In this document: piece by piece, positions 1 to 5,397 of the stretch
Position numbering within the stretch: position 1 is the stretch's first letter
Layout: each line of letters opens with the position of its first letter
DNA from: Candidatus Bathyarchaeota archaeon
GTDB lineage: Archaea > Thermoproteota > Bathyarchaeia > 40CM-2-53-6
Length of the DNA: 6,244 nucleotides
Direction of reading: 5' to 3'
Assembly: GCA_005888695.1 (NCBI GenBank)
Contig: VBBH01000220.1
Location: 1-6,244, forward strand
Notes under the pieces: generated by a model
The model's database searches: none
Told to the model about the DNA's origin: nothing
What the model saw: only the letters and a program-made list of their open reading frames with translations
Translations under genes and position numbers: made by a program

Positions 1-2
1 AT

Positions 3-1073
3 AAGAATCTGAGAATCTTTGCGACAAACGTAATCGCTTCCTCGGTGAACATTTACGTGGATAACGTGTTGATATTCGATGACGTGATTGACGGCCAAGA
101 CACGCTGGGACAGAAGACACTCCACTACAAGAAGATAGACAACAACTCCATTCTACAGATGATGGGTAGAATCGGTCGCTTCAAGCCCGGTAAGGCCGTC
201 ATAGTTACTGATACGCCCTTACGAAGGAAGATCGACCCCATACCGGTCCGCAAGGCGCTCGAGACCGAAACCCCCTTTGATCTGGTACTCCTCATGTCCA
301 AGTATGGCCTCAAACTCTCAGAATTGGAATTCATGTCAAAGGTAGATCATCGCGAAGTTGCATTTGCAGAGGACTGGCTCATTGAAATTGGAGCAATCGA
401 CCGCCGCACCCGAAAAGCTACCTGGAAGGGACTCTTAATGAGCGAAATCCCATACGAGCCCGACTTTTCACACATGATCTCCAGCGCCCTAATCTCAGGT
501 GATTATGATATGGCCAGATTTCTCCTAGCCAGCGGCTCTTTCGGCGATTCGCTCAACCATGCCTACAAATCAGATTCTGAGGCCATTGCCCGCCGGTTCT
601 TGTATAGCTTCGACAAGACAAACGAGCTTAACATCAAAGCGCATCTTCTGAAAAATTACGCGGAAGATAGTGAGGGATCATTCATCGCAAAACTGACTGC
701 GAACGGACTCTTCACCGGATTCGTTGAGGAAGCCTGGAAGAACTATGAAGCAGCAAGAGAAGTATTGAATGACCTGCTACTTTCGTCAAAGAAGAAGCCT
801 ATACCCAAAGAGGTCGCAGTAGATCCCGAGGTTACCAGGCTCAGGCCATATCTCGAAGACTCTTTGTCGTTCGAAAGATTCCGCCCAAACGAAAGCAACG
901 GTCACGACCTGCGCGAAATGAAGATCGAAGGTCAATTCTTCGCCAGAACTCTGACGATCAATTACAAACGTATCTTGTTCGACATAGTAGGCTTGAGTCA
1001 TTCAAGTAAGGGACAAACGAGACACTACTTGATCCGTGGTCGACGTACTCATCGTCGCCGAACCAGGCGATGA
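3..1073 (+). CDS. DEAH/HrpB-like ATP-dependent helicase, C-terminal part (5' end outside the window)
   Basis: This is the C-terminal half of a superfamily 2 DEAH-type helicase, an enzyme family that uses NTP hydrolysis to remodel RNA or DNA. The frame is open from base 3, so the GTG at 45 is not a real start: just before and across it runs ATNVIASSVNI, which fits motif V (family form ATNIAETSLTI). Motif VI follows as QMMGRIGR (156-179), with the nucleotide-contacting arginines present. Next comes a winged-helix/HA2-like stretch (AEDWLIEIGAID, then WKGLLMSEIPYEPDFSHMI, roughly 369-480), as in HrpB and related DEAH proteins. Walker A and the DEAH box must lie upstream of the window. The last residues (HRRRTRR) are arginine-rich and unlike the rest, and the next frame reads more naturally there, so a frameshift near 1020-1040 is possible. 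The gene converges on the SRPBCC gene, with 11 bp between the stops. Whether the substrate is RNA or DNA cannot be told. Confidence 0.85.
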   Translation, partial: KNLRIFATNVIASSVNIYVDNVLIFDDVIDGQDTLGQKTLHYKKIDNNSILQMMGRIGRFKPGKAVIVTDTPLRRKIDPIPVRKALETETPFDLVLLMSKYGLKLSELEFMSKVDHREVAFAEDWLIEIGAIDRRTRKATWKGLLMSEIPYEPDFSHMISSALISGDYDMARFLLASGSFGDSLNHAYKSDSEAIARRFLYSFDKTNELNIKAHLLKNYAEDSEGSFIAKLTANGLFTGFVEEAWKNYEAAREVLNDLLLSSKKKPIPKEVAVDPEVTRLRPYLEDSLSFERFRPNESNGHDLREMKIEGQFFARTLTINYKRILFDIVGLSHSSKGQTRHYLIRGRRTHRRRTRR

Positions 1074-1084
1074 GACCGCGGTGA

Positions 1085-1594
1085 CTACTTCTTCCTATTT
1101 TTCTTCTTAATCGGCTTGGCTTTAACGGTCTTCTTTTCCCTAACCGAATTCTCTTTCCGGTTGGGCTGCCCTTTACCCTTGGTGATTAAGGTCCGCAGAC
1201 TACTGTTAACATAGCCGCCCCATGCGTTTGCACAAGCATCGTAACACTCAACTTCGGGGACCAAGCCTAGGTGAGAAAAGCGGACTTCGGTTTTGTCACC
1301 TTTCTTACCGATTTCAAAAGTGATTTTTGTACCGTTCCACTCGCTTTTGTCTTCAATAAAATTGAGATAGCTGTCTAAAACATGCCAAACGACTTTTTTG
1401 CCAGGAACTAGTTCTGTTATCTTCTGTTTCGAATAATGGACGTCCTTGTAACGATACGTCCACTCATCGCCGAGTTTGTTCGTACTGCCTTCAATATTTC
1501 CTGACCACCATCCGCGAACATCGTTGATGGCAGCGAAGGCTTCCTCCGGAGTTTGGTCCACGGTAAAAGTAGTGGAGTAATTTTGGGACTTCAC
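1085..1594 (-). CDS. AHSA1/SRPBCC-domain protein with lysine-rich tail
   Basis: This is a START-like (SRPBCC/AHSA1, activator of Hsp90 ATPase homologue 1-like) cytoplasmic protein. The fold forms a hydrophobic pocket for small ligands, and the function of this subgroup is unknown. Family features are clear: TTFTVDQTPEEAFAAINDVR at the N-terminus, then RGWWSG, LGDEWTYRYKDVHYSKQKI, LVPGKKVVWHVLDSYLNF, EWNGTKITFEI, and CYDACANAWGGYVNSSLRTL ahead of GKGQPN. The frame is open back to a TTG at 1672, but the extra 26 residues do not look like the family. I prefer the GTG at 1594 (169 residues), which begins just before the conserved strand and has a TATA-like box about 35 bp upstream. ATG at 1663 is the other option. 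Beyond GKGQPN there is a tail of about 20 residues dominated by Lys and Arg (ending KPIKKKNRKK), a plausible nucleic-acid or acidic-partner contact. It is probably monocistronic. Confidence 0.85.
   Translation of the reverse strand: MKSQNYSTTFTVDQTPEEAFAAINDVRGWWSGNIEGSTNKLGDEWTYRYKDVHYSKQKITELVPGKKVVWHVLDSYLNFIEDKSEWNGTKITFEIGKKGDKTEVRFSHLGLVPEVECYDACANAWGGYVNSSLRTLITKGKGQPNRKENSVREKKTVKAKPIKKKNRKK
1088..1109 (+). terminator. T-rich tract downstream of the helicase gene, inside the SRPBCC 3' end
   Basis: Fifteen bases past the helicase TGA the plus strand becomes pyrimidine-rich, with T5 at 1098-1102 flanked by TTCTTCC and CTTCTT. Such tracts act as intrinsic terminators in archaea. On the other strand the same bases are the lysine codons of the SRPBCC tail (KKKNRKK), so coding and termination would share this segment. 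The functional call is inference. Confidence 0.4.
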
Positions 1595-1625
1595 GATGGT
1601 CTTCTCTAAAGCTAACTGTTTAGTG

Positions 1626-1633
1626 TTTTTTAA
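1626..1633 (-). promoter_or_regulatory. Candidate TATA box for the SRPBCC gene
   Basis: On the minus strand this reads TTAAAAAA, centred about 35 bp upstream of the GTG at 1594. Archaeal TATA boxes lie about 26 bp upstream of the transcript start, so this would give a leader of some 9 nt and supports the GTG over the TTG at 1672. A promoter assignment from an A-rich octamer alone is weak. Confidence 0.35.
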
Positions 1634-1803
1634 GGTGTTCTCGCCCGCGGGTCGCGGAACCATCCCGAACAATTGTTTGTGGCTGTTTGTTGCGCGTTTA
1701 CATCGGTAAGCTATTGCCCAGCGCTCTCGAAGTTCCAGAGCCGCTTGTTGTTCTGACAGTAAGGGTAGTGCAGCCGATGAAGCAGCGAAACTGTCCGTTG
1801 GAA

Positions 1804-1852
1804 AGAGACTGAGAGTTTCACTAGAACCCCTTGAGTAGAAGCGTCAGTCTCT
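1804..1852 (-). repeat. Inverted repeat downstream of the YdeI-like gene
   Basis: The arms AGAGACTGA (1804-1812) and TCAGTCTCT (1844-1852) are perfect 9-bp complements with 31 bp between them. On the minus strand the structure begins 15 bp after the YdeI-like stop codon, so it could form a 3'-end stem-loop in that transcript. No T tract follows it, so it is not a typical intrinsic terminator, and its role is unknown. Confidence 0.35.
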
Positions 1853-1866
1853 CTTCCCGAGCGATC

Positions 1867-2241
1867 TCACAGTTTTTCCTGTTTCTCAGCTCTTGAAATT
1901 ACGTCTGGAGGTAGAACCTTCAGCCCTGCTTCAGTCATCTTCCTTTTCCTTATCAATTCTAGGGCTCTCGTGATGTTGTAACGGGACCAGTTCATGCTCT
2001 TCCTGGGAGTGAACCGAACAAGACTTCTGGTAGCATCTAAGGGCTTGATTCTACTGTCAATCCATCCATAGCAAAGAGCCTCTTCAAGCGCTTGGATGTA
2101 ATAGACCCTGTAAGAGTCGCCGCCTACGCTCTTCTTAGGCAAGACCAGCCAGATCTCAGTCTTCCGATCATGGTTGACCCTAAGCCATCGTCGCCATTCC
2201 TTACTGTCTTCGAAGACGAGGCTCTCGACTTTTGCTTTCAT
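1867..2241 (-). CDS. YdeI/OmpD-associated family protein, C-terminally short
   Basis: This 124-residue protein has the signature of the YdeI/OmpD-associated family, small soluble proteins of unclear biochemical role (in bacteria linked to stress and peptide tolerance). Visible landmarks are WRRWLRVNHDRKTEIWLVL (residues 16-34), EALCYGWIDSR (54-64), RFTPRKSMNWSRYN (76-89) and KMTEAGLKVL (101-110). Usual family members run to about 190 residues, with a second helical part that includes an AKxxETRxxRI motif. Here the protein stops at QEKL soon after MTEAG, so some 60 residues are missing. Whether this is a natural short form or a nonsense-truncated copy is open, because the codons and the conserved half look undamaged. 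The ATG at 2241 is the natural start because it precedes the conserved region by the usual distance. No strong Shine-Dalgarno is visible. It lies downstream of the propeller gene on the same strand, separated by a T-rich tract, so it probably has its own promoter. Confidence 0.8.
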   Translation of the reverse strand: MKAKVESLVFEDSKEWRRWLRVNHDRKTEIWLVLPKKSVGGDSYRVYYIQALEEALCYGWIDSRIKPLDATRSLVRFTPRKSMNWSRYNITRALELIRKRKMTEAGLKVLPPDVISRAEKQEKL

Positions 2242-2310
2242 CTCAGAGAATCACTCTCAGGGACCAAAGTCTCGTCCCAGCTAAGTGCTCTAATCTCCCG
2301 ATAAGGCATG

Positions 2311-2329
2311 TAAAAAAAGGAGGGAGAGA
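2311..2329 (-). terminator. T-rich tract after the propeller gene
   Basis: On the minus strand a pyrimidine run CTCTCCCTCC leads into seven T residues (A7 at 2312-2318 on the plus strand), about 30 nt past the TAA at 2350-2352. Archaeal intrinsic terminators are typically T runs of five or more without a required hairpin. The position supports 2350 as the true end of the propeller gene rather than the early stop at 2606. Confidence 0.5.
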
Positions 2330-2349
2330 TGTCGTGATTGTTGGTCCGA

Positions 2350-2619
2350 TTAGCCCGTGAAGAAGAAGAATATGTCCGAGTCGTTCTTTCCAGGGGTGAC
2401 CCCGGTGAAGACCGCGTATTGGTGTCCATTGACGACGGTTACGTTGATGTAGTCTCCGATGAATGCACCGGTTCCGAAGAAGGCGTTGTCGAAGTTCGAC
2501 GCGAACCCTGCTGCGTCCACTTCCTTGTACCTGGCTAGGTCGCTAGTTGTCGATATGGTTGTGCGGGCTAGTTTGTTGGGAACAGGACTCGTATCGTATC
2601 GTCTGTCATGGTATAGGCC
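2350..2619 (-). pseudogene. Out-of-frame C-terminal part of the sialidase-like propeller gene
   Basis: This frame, which differs from the main propeller ORF, encodes a convincing C-terminus for it. It begins at about YHDRRYDTSP and continues through KLARTTISTTSDLARYKEVD, then ASNFDNAFFGTGAFIGDYI, then GHQYAVFTGVTPGKNDSDIF, and ends FFFFTG at a TAA. These match the last blades of secreted Asp-box propellers: the FYDRR strand after an Asp box, a GDYxxV strand, and a final W/FTDxRxGxxDIF-like strand. The stretch has no start codon or leader of its own and adjoins the 3' end of the main ORF (stop at 2606-2608). In relatives about 25-30 residues normally separate the Asp-box tryptophan from YDRR. 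Here they are nearly adjacent, so an out-of-frame deletion of roughly 75-90 bp, or an assembly error, is the simplest explanation. The fragment itself is well preserved, so the lesion is recent or artefactual. Confidence 0.75.
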
Positions 2620-4051
2620 AGCTTGCGCCTCCGTTACTTGACTTTACAACGAATACGTCGGTGTCCGTGCTCAAGCCACTCGGGCATGCATACCCGCCAG
2701 ACCTTGGTCCAACGGTCACGCCCGGGAACATGCCTGCCTTTGCCCTATCGTCAGACCATGTGACATACAGAACATCGTTGGCAGGGTTATTGTCTCCATC
2801 GTGCCTAATCGCCAAGTTGCCCGCTGATATCACGCGGAAGTTGCTGTTGCAAAGCGTCTGTCTCCCCTGTCCACCAGACGTCTGTGTGGGATAATCGTTC
2901 GCCCCGTCAAAGATCGTACCAACTGCCTGGTACGGCGATGTAGACGCCGTGTTGGTCACCGGGTTGAACGTCGCGACGAGATACTGGTTTCGGAACTCGA
3001 GAAGCACTGGGTCGTTCTCCTGGTTCTCAAACGCCACATATACAGTTCCGTCGGAACCCACTACAGGCACTGAAAACTGGTTCTCGTTGCATGTTCCAGT
3101 ATTTGCCGGGTTGAACGGATGCAAACAGAACGTTGCCGAAGAACCGCTGATCTCAATGGGCGAGGAGAATGTGTTACCTCTGGTGTCTGAGTAGGCTAGC
3201 TCGATTGGAGATTTCATGTAGACAATTGCTAACGGATCGAACTTGAACTGGGTCCAAGTCACGTATATTCTACCGTAGAATGCGCTGGCAGGGTTGTTGT
3301 CCACGATTACGTATTCCTTGTCGTTGAAGACGCTACAGTCGGAGGACTTGTCCCAGTAAACCACTGTTCTGAGCCCGTTCGGCGGTGCGAACGGGGGCAC
3401 CACTGGTCTCGTCCAGTCAACACCGTTGCTCGACCTGAAGAGGAAGACGCCGTTCTCGCAGTTGACGGCGCTGAACCCTAGGCTGGTGTAGTAGTACTCG
3501 TTGTATCTAGCGCTGTAAACAAGAGCCGCATCTCCGGTTGCCACCGGGGGCTCGATAACCGATCCTAGCGGGCAGCCGTCCACGGATGCAACCCTACCGC
3601 ACAGTAGCGGGAATGGTGGGAAGTAGGTCTCAGCCGGAACGGGTGCACCCTGAACGTGGGAGTAGACTCCACCACCAACTGGGACGCCGATTCCATAATC
3701 GTTGGCTCCGACCACTTCTTGGCCTGTTGTTGGATTCACTGTTATTGAAGGCTCATTCTGAGGTCTCAGGTTGAAGTCCTTGTTGAGTTGGCTCCCTCGG
3801 ACTCCCACCTGCTGCTGATCTTGTTGCACATCTATGCTAGGCGAGACGAATCCAAGGTCATTCACATCAGCGAAATGAGAGTGTAGCGCGATTTCCGAGA
3901 GAGGTGGTATGCCGAGGGTCTGGATGGCCCTAGCTTTGTAAGAGGCTGGGACAACGACACCTACAAGGAGAAGCATTGCAAGAATCGCAAAGAGCATTTT
4001 CTTGTTTCGGGCTGTTCTTGTGAGGAATACTATTATTCTTCCTCGATTCAT
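2606..4051 (-). CDS. Secreted sialidase-like (BNR/Asp-box) beta-propeller protein, frame broken before its C-terminus
   Basis: This is an exported propeller protein of the exo-alpha-sialidase-like (BNR/Asp-box) group. Many such proteins bind or cleave surface glycans, but catalytic activity is not shown here. The frame is open to 4258, but I place the start at the ATG at 4051 (481 residues). It begins a signal peptide: basic MNRGR...TARNKK, then a hydrophobic core LFAILAMLLLVGVVVPAS (residues 20-37). A GGAGG sits only 1 nt before this ATG, and a TATA-like box lies about 29 bp upstream. The mature part has NEPSITVNPTTGQEVVGAND (100-119) and three Asp boxes: SSNGVDW (207-213), SDTRGNTF (288-295) and SSNGGASW (471-478). 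It also has DKEYVIVDNNPASAFYGRIY, the usual blade strand before YVTWT. The three classic sialidase arginines and Tyr-Glu pair could not be assigned. The frame ends two residues after the third Asp box's WP (WPIP, TGA), while the expected remaining blades lie in another frame at 2350-2619. Confidence 0.85.
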   Translation of the reverse strand: MNRGRIIVFLTRTARNKKMLFAILAMLLLVGVVVPASYKARAIQTLGIPPLSEIALHSHFADVNDLGFVSPSIDVQQDQQQVGVRGSQLNKDFNLRPQNEPSITVNPTTGQEVVGANDYGIGVPVGGGVYSHVQGAPVPAETYFPPFPLLCGRVASVDGCPLGSVIEPPVATGDAALVYSARYNEYYYTSLGFSAVNCENGVFLFRSSNGVDWTRPVVPPFAPPNGLRTVVYWDKSSDCSVFNDKEYVIVDNNPASAFYGRIYVTWTQFKFDPLAIVYMKSPIELAYSDTRGNTFSSPIEISGSSATFCLHPFNPANTGTCNENQFSVPVVGSDGTVYVAFENQENDPVLLEFRNQYLVATFNPVTNTASTSPYQAVGTIFDGANDYPTQTSGGQGRQTLCNSNFRVISAGNLAIRHDGDNNPANDVLYVTWSDDRAKAGMFPGVTVGPRSGGYACPSGLSTDTDVFVVKSSNGGASWPIP

Positions 4052-4075
4052 GCCTCCGCGTTTCTTCCGGCTGGT

Positions 4076-4084
4076 GATAAAAAC
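4076..4084 (-). promoter_or_regulatory. Candidate TATA box for the propeller gene
   Basis: The minus strand reads GTTTTTATC, centred about 29 bp before the ATG at 4051. That spacing predicts a leaderless or nearly leaderless transcript, which is common in archaea and would explain why the GGAGG 1 nt before the ATG is too close to act as a normal Shine-Dalgarno. It also argues against translation starting at 4258. Confidence 0.4.
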
Positions 4085-4096
4085 AATGTTCAGCCG

Positions 4097-4139
4097 CGGA
4101 ATATTCTCGGAGTCTGATATATCACAATCCGGAATATCC
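4097..4139. repeat. Paired CGGAATATYC repeats flanking a palindrome in a divergent intergenic region
   Basis: CGGAATATTC (4097-4106) and CGGAATATCC (4130-4139) are direct repeats differing at one base and spaced 33 bp apart, close to three helical turns. Between them lies the perfect palindrome TGATATATCA (4115-4124). All three sit between the divergent propeller (-) and membrane protein (+) genes, upstream of the propeller TATA-like box. The layout would suit an operator for a dimeric regulator, but the elements are short and AT-rich, so chance is possible. Confidence 0.3.
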
Positions 4140-4275
4140 AGTTTTCTGCCGGAAACGTCCGCTTTGGACAACCGGCGCCAAAACCACACTGAGCTGGCCA
4201 AATTGGATGTCTGACCTTGAGGATTCGGATAGACTAATTTGCTCCTGAACAAGATCACATTTCCAAGTCAATCAA

Positions 4276-4884
4276 TTGCCACGCATTGGCCTAGGCGGGC
4301 CTGTAGGTTTCTCCTTCGCCACCATAGGCTTCTCCAGCGCAGTCCTCGTGGCTCGTGTTTGGGAGTTCATTTCACTGAAATCCTCTCTCAGATGCGGCCT
4401 TTCCTGTCCTAATCGCACGTCCAACCTGTTTCAACTACACCACTTCGACTATGGTCTCGTACTGATCCTGGTGAGTTTGGGCTTTCTAGCAGTCACTGGT
4501 AGGCAGAGGGTTAGATGGGACGCGGCCCTGATCTTCGGAATAGGCATAGGGCTTTGCACCGATGAAGCAGGCATGTTGCTAGCGAGGATTCCTTACAATA
4601 GTCCGCTCTCTCTTCTCCTGATAGGATGCGTTGGCGCAGTACTCTCCGTTGGAACAATTAATGCGGCCATACGCGATGGGACACTCGAATTCAAGAGACT
4701 GGACCGAGCCGATATTCTAACTGAAGTGTCGATCCTTCTCGTTATGGCAGGGTTTCTCTATCTAGACCGGCCTCTGATCACTTTGGTAGAGGTAGCGGGA
4801 GCTGCTTCTTGGGCGAGCGCTCTAGTTCTTATCAGCATCTTTGGAAGGAAGCACTTTCTTAGAATCTGGACGAGACCAAGGTAA
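4276..4884 (+). CDS. Six-pass membrane protein with HHFDYG and GIGIGLCTDE motifs
   Basis: This is a 202-residue integral membrane protein with no named function that I can assign. Hydrophobic segments lie at about residues 8-27, 58-74, 82-104, 109-131, 149-167 and 171-190. Two polar motifs stand out: HHFDYG (55-60) at the entry to the second segment, and GIGIGLCTDEAG (88-99) inside the third. I associate this pair (HHFxxG with GxGxGLxxDE) with uncharacterised small membrane proteins of archaea and actinobacteria. The His pair and the Asp-Glu could together bind a metal or take part in catalysis within the membrane, but that is inference. The only start after the in-frame TGA at 4246 and before the first segment is the TTG at 4276. 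GTG at 4351 would remove the first segment. No strong ribosome site is visible. It is divergent from the propeller gene, and its last 63 bp overlap the convergent VOC gene. Confidence 0.7.
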   Translation: MPRIGLGGPVGFSFATIGFSSAVLVARVWEFISLKSSLRCGLSCPNRTSNLFQLHHFDYGLVLILVSLGFLAVTGRQRVRWDAALIFGIGIGLCTDEAGMLLARIPYNSPLSLLLIGCVGAVLSVGTINAAIRDGTLEFKRLDRADILTEVSILLVMAGFLYLDRPLITLVEVAGAASWASALVLISIFGRKHFLRIWTRPR

Positions 4885-5307
4885 CTTCTGGCCCTCCAGC
4901 AACAATTCAATTATTTCTTGAGGAAGTGGGGAGATCACCCAGAGGTTTCCCTCCGGATCTTCAAAGTAGGCTATCCTCTGTCCCCATGGATGTGTCGTAG
5001 GTGGTTTGACGAAGTGCACTCCTTTCGCTCTCAGATCTTCGTATTCCTTATCGACATCTTCTACGAAGACAGCGAAATAATTTCGATGAATTGTATTTTC
5101 CTTTGGTCGAATTTGTACTTCTGAGATCATCTCAGCTGCTGAGTCGATCGATACAAGTGCCACGCCCGGTCCGCCCTTGCCCAAAACCAGGTACGCAAAA
5201 TCTCCTTCTTTGTCTTTGAGCGTAAATCCCAGCTTATCGCGATAAAACGAAACGCACTTTTCAAGATCTCGCACCGAAAGCGCATAGGCGTTAACGTGAT
5301 CAATCAT
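4822..5307 (-). CDS. VOC superfamily protein (glyoxalase/bleomycin-resistance/dioxygenase fold)
   Basis: This 161-residue cytoplasmic protein has two beta-alpha-beta-beta-beta modules typical of the vicinal oxygen chelate superfamily. The first is residues 1-56 (MIDHVNAYALSVRDLEKCV, FYRDKLGFTLKDKEGDFAYL) and the second 74-127 (NYFAVFVEDVDKEYEDLRAK, THPWGQRIAYFEDPEGNLWV). His4 is where the first metal ligand usually sits. In the final strand most metal-dependent members have DPEGNLWEI, with Glu as ligand. Here it is DPEGNLWVI, so Val124 replaces that Glu and metal-dependent catalysis is doubtful. A binding or antibiotic/toxin-sequestering role is one alternative. The ATG at 5307 starts exactly at the conserved first strand; a GAGGG lies about 20 nt upstream. 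A charged tail of some 17 residues after LPW extends into the convergent membrane-protein gene. It may be cotranscribed with the membrane gene upstream (90 bp gap), but this is not certain. Confidence 0.9.
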   Translation of the reverse strand: MIDHVNAYALSVRDLEKCVSFYRDKLGFTLKDKEGDFAYLVLGKGGPGVALVSIDSAAEMISEVQIRPKENTIHRNYFAVFVEDVDKEYEDLRAKGVHFVKPPTTHPWGQRIAYFEDPEGNLWVISPLPQEIIELLLEGQKLPWSRPDSKKVLPSKDADKN

Positions 5308-5397
5308 GCTTAGTCATTGACCTGTCCCTCAGTTTTCGACACTATTAGCAGTTTCAACCACTACCCCGAGCGTTTCTAAGAGCTCTAGCACTATCGG

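Larger units (their letters stand above)
1595..1866. other. Intergenic stretch with no supported gene
   Basis: This lies between the 3' end of the YdeI-like gene and the start of the SRPBCC gene. The SRPBCC frame stays open upstream to a TGA near 1845 but has no ATG, GTG or TTG before 1672, so I treat it as non-coding. It holds the TATA-like box at 1626-1633 and the inverted repeat at 1804-1852. I searched for the missing C-terminal part of the YdeI-like protein in all three minus-strand frames and did not recognise it. No tRNA-like cloverleaf was seen. Confidence 0.5.

Noticed and set aside
1036..1108. VLIVAEPGDETAV looks faintly like a Walker A motif of a second helicase
   Set aside because: It lacks the GKT/GKS core and stops at once. 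A frameshifted helicase tail or chance fits better.
1673..1845. Open frame upstream of the SRPBCC gene
   Set aside because: No start codon in the stretch and no recognisable homology. About 56 open codons is not unusual by chance.
2238..2429. 63-codon minus-strand ORF overlapping the YdeI start by ATGA
   Set aside because: Low-complexity Ser/Arg/Thr composition. It is out of frame with the conserved propeller C-terminus that covers 2350-2429, so it is a shadow.
2547..2894. 115-codon plus-strand ORF opposite the propeller gene
   Set aside because: It is antisense to strongly supported propeller coding sequence, with no recognisable domain.
4052..4258. In-frame upstream extension of the propeller gene by 69 codons
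   Set aside because: It precedes a complete signal peptide beginning at 4051, contains the probable TATA box and symmetric elements, and would bury the signal peptide inside the protein.
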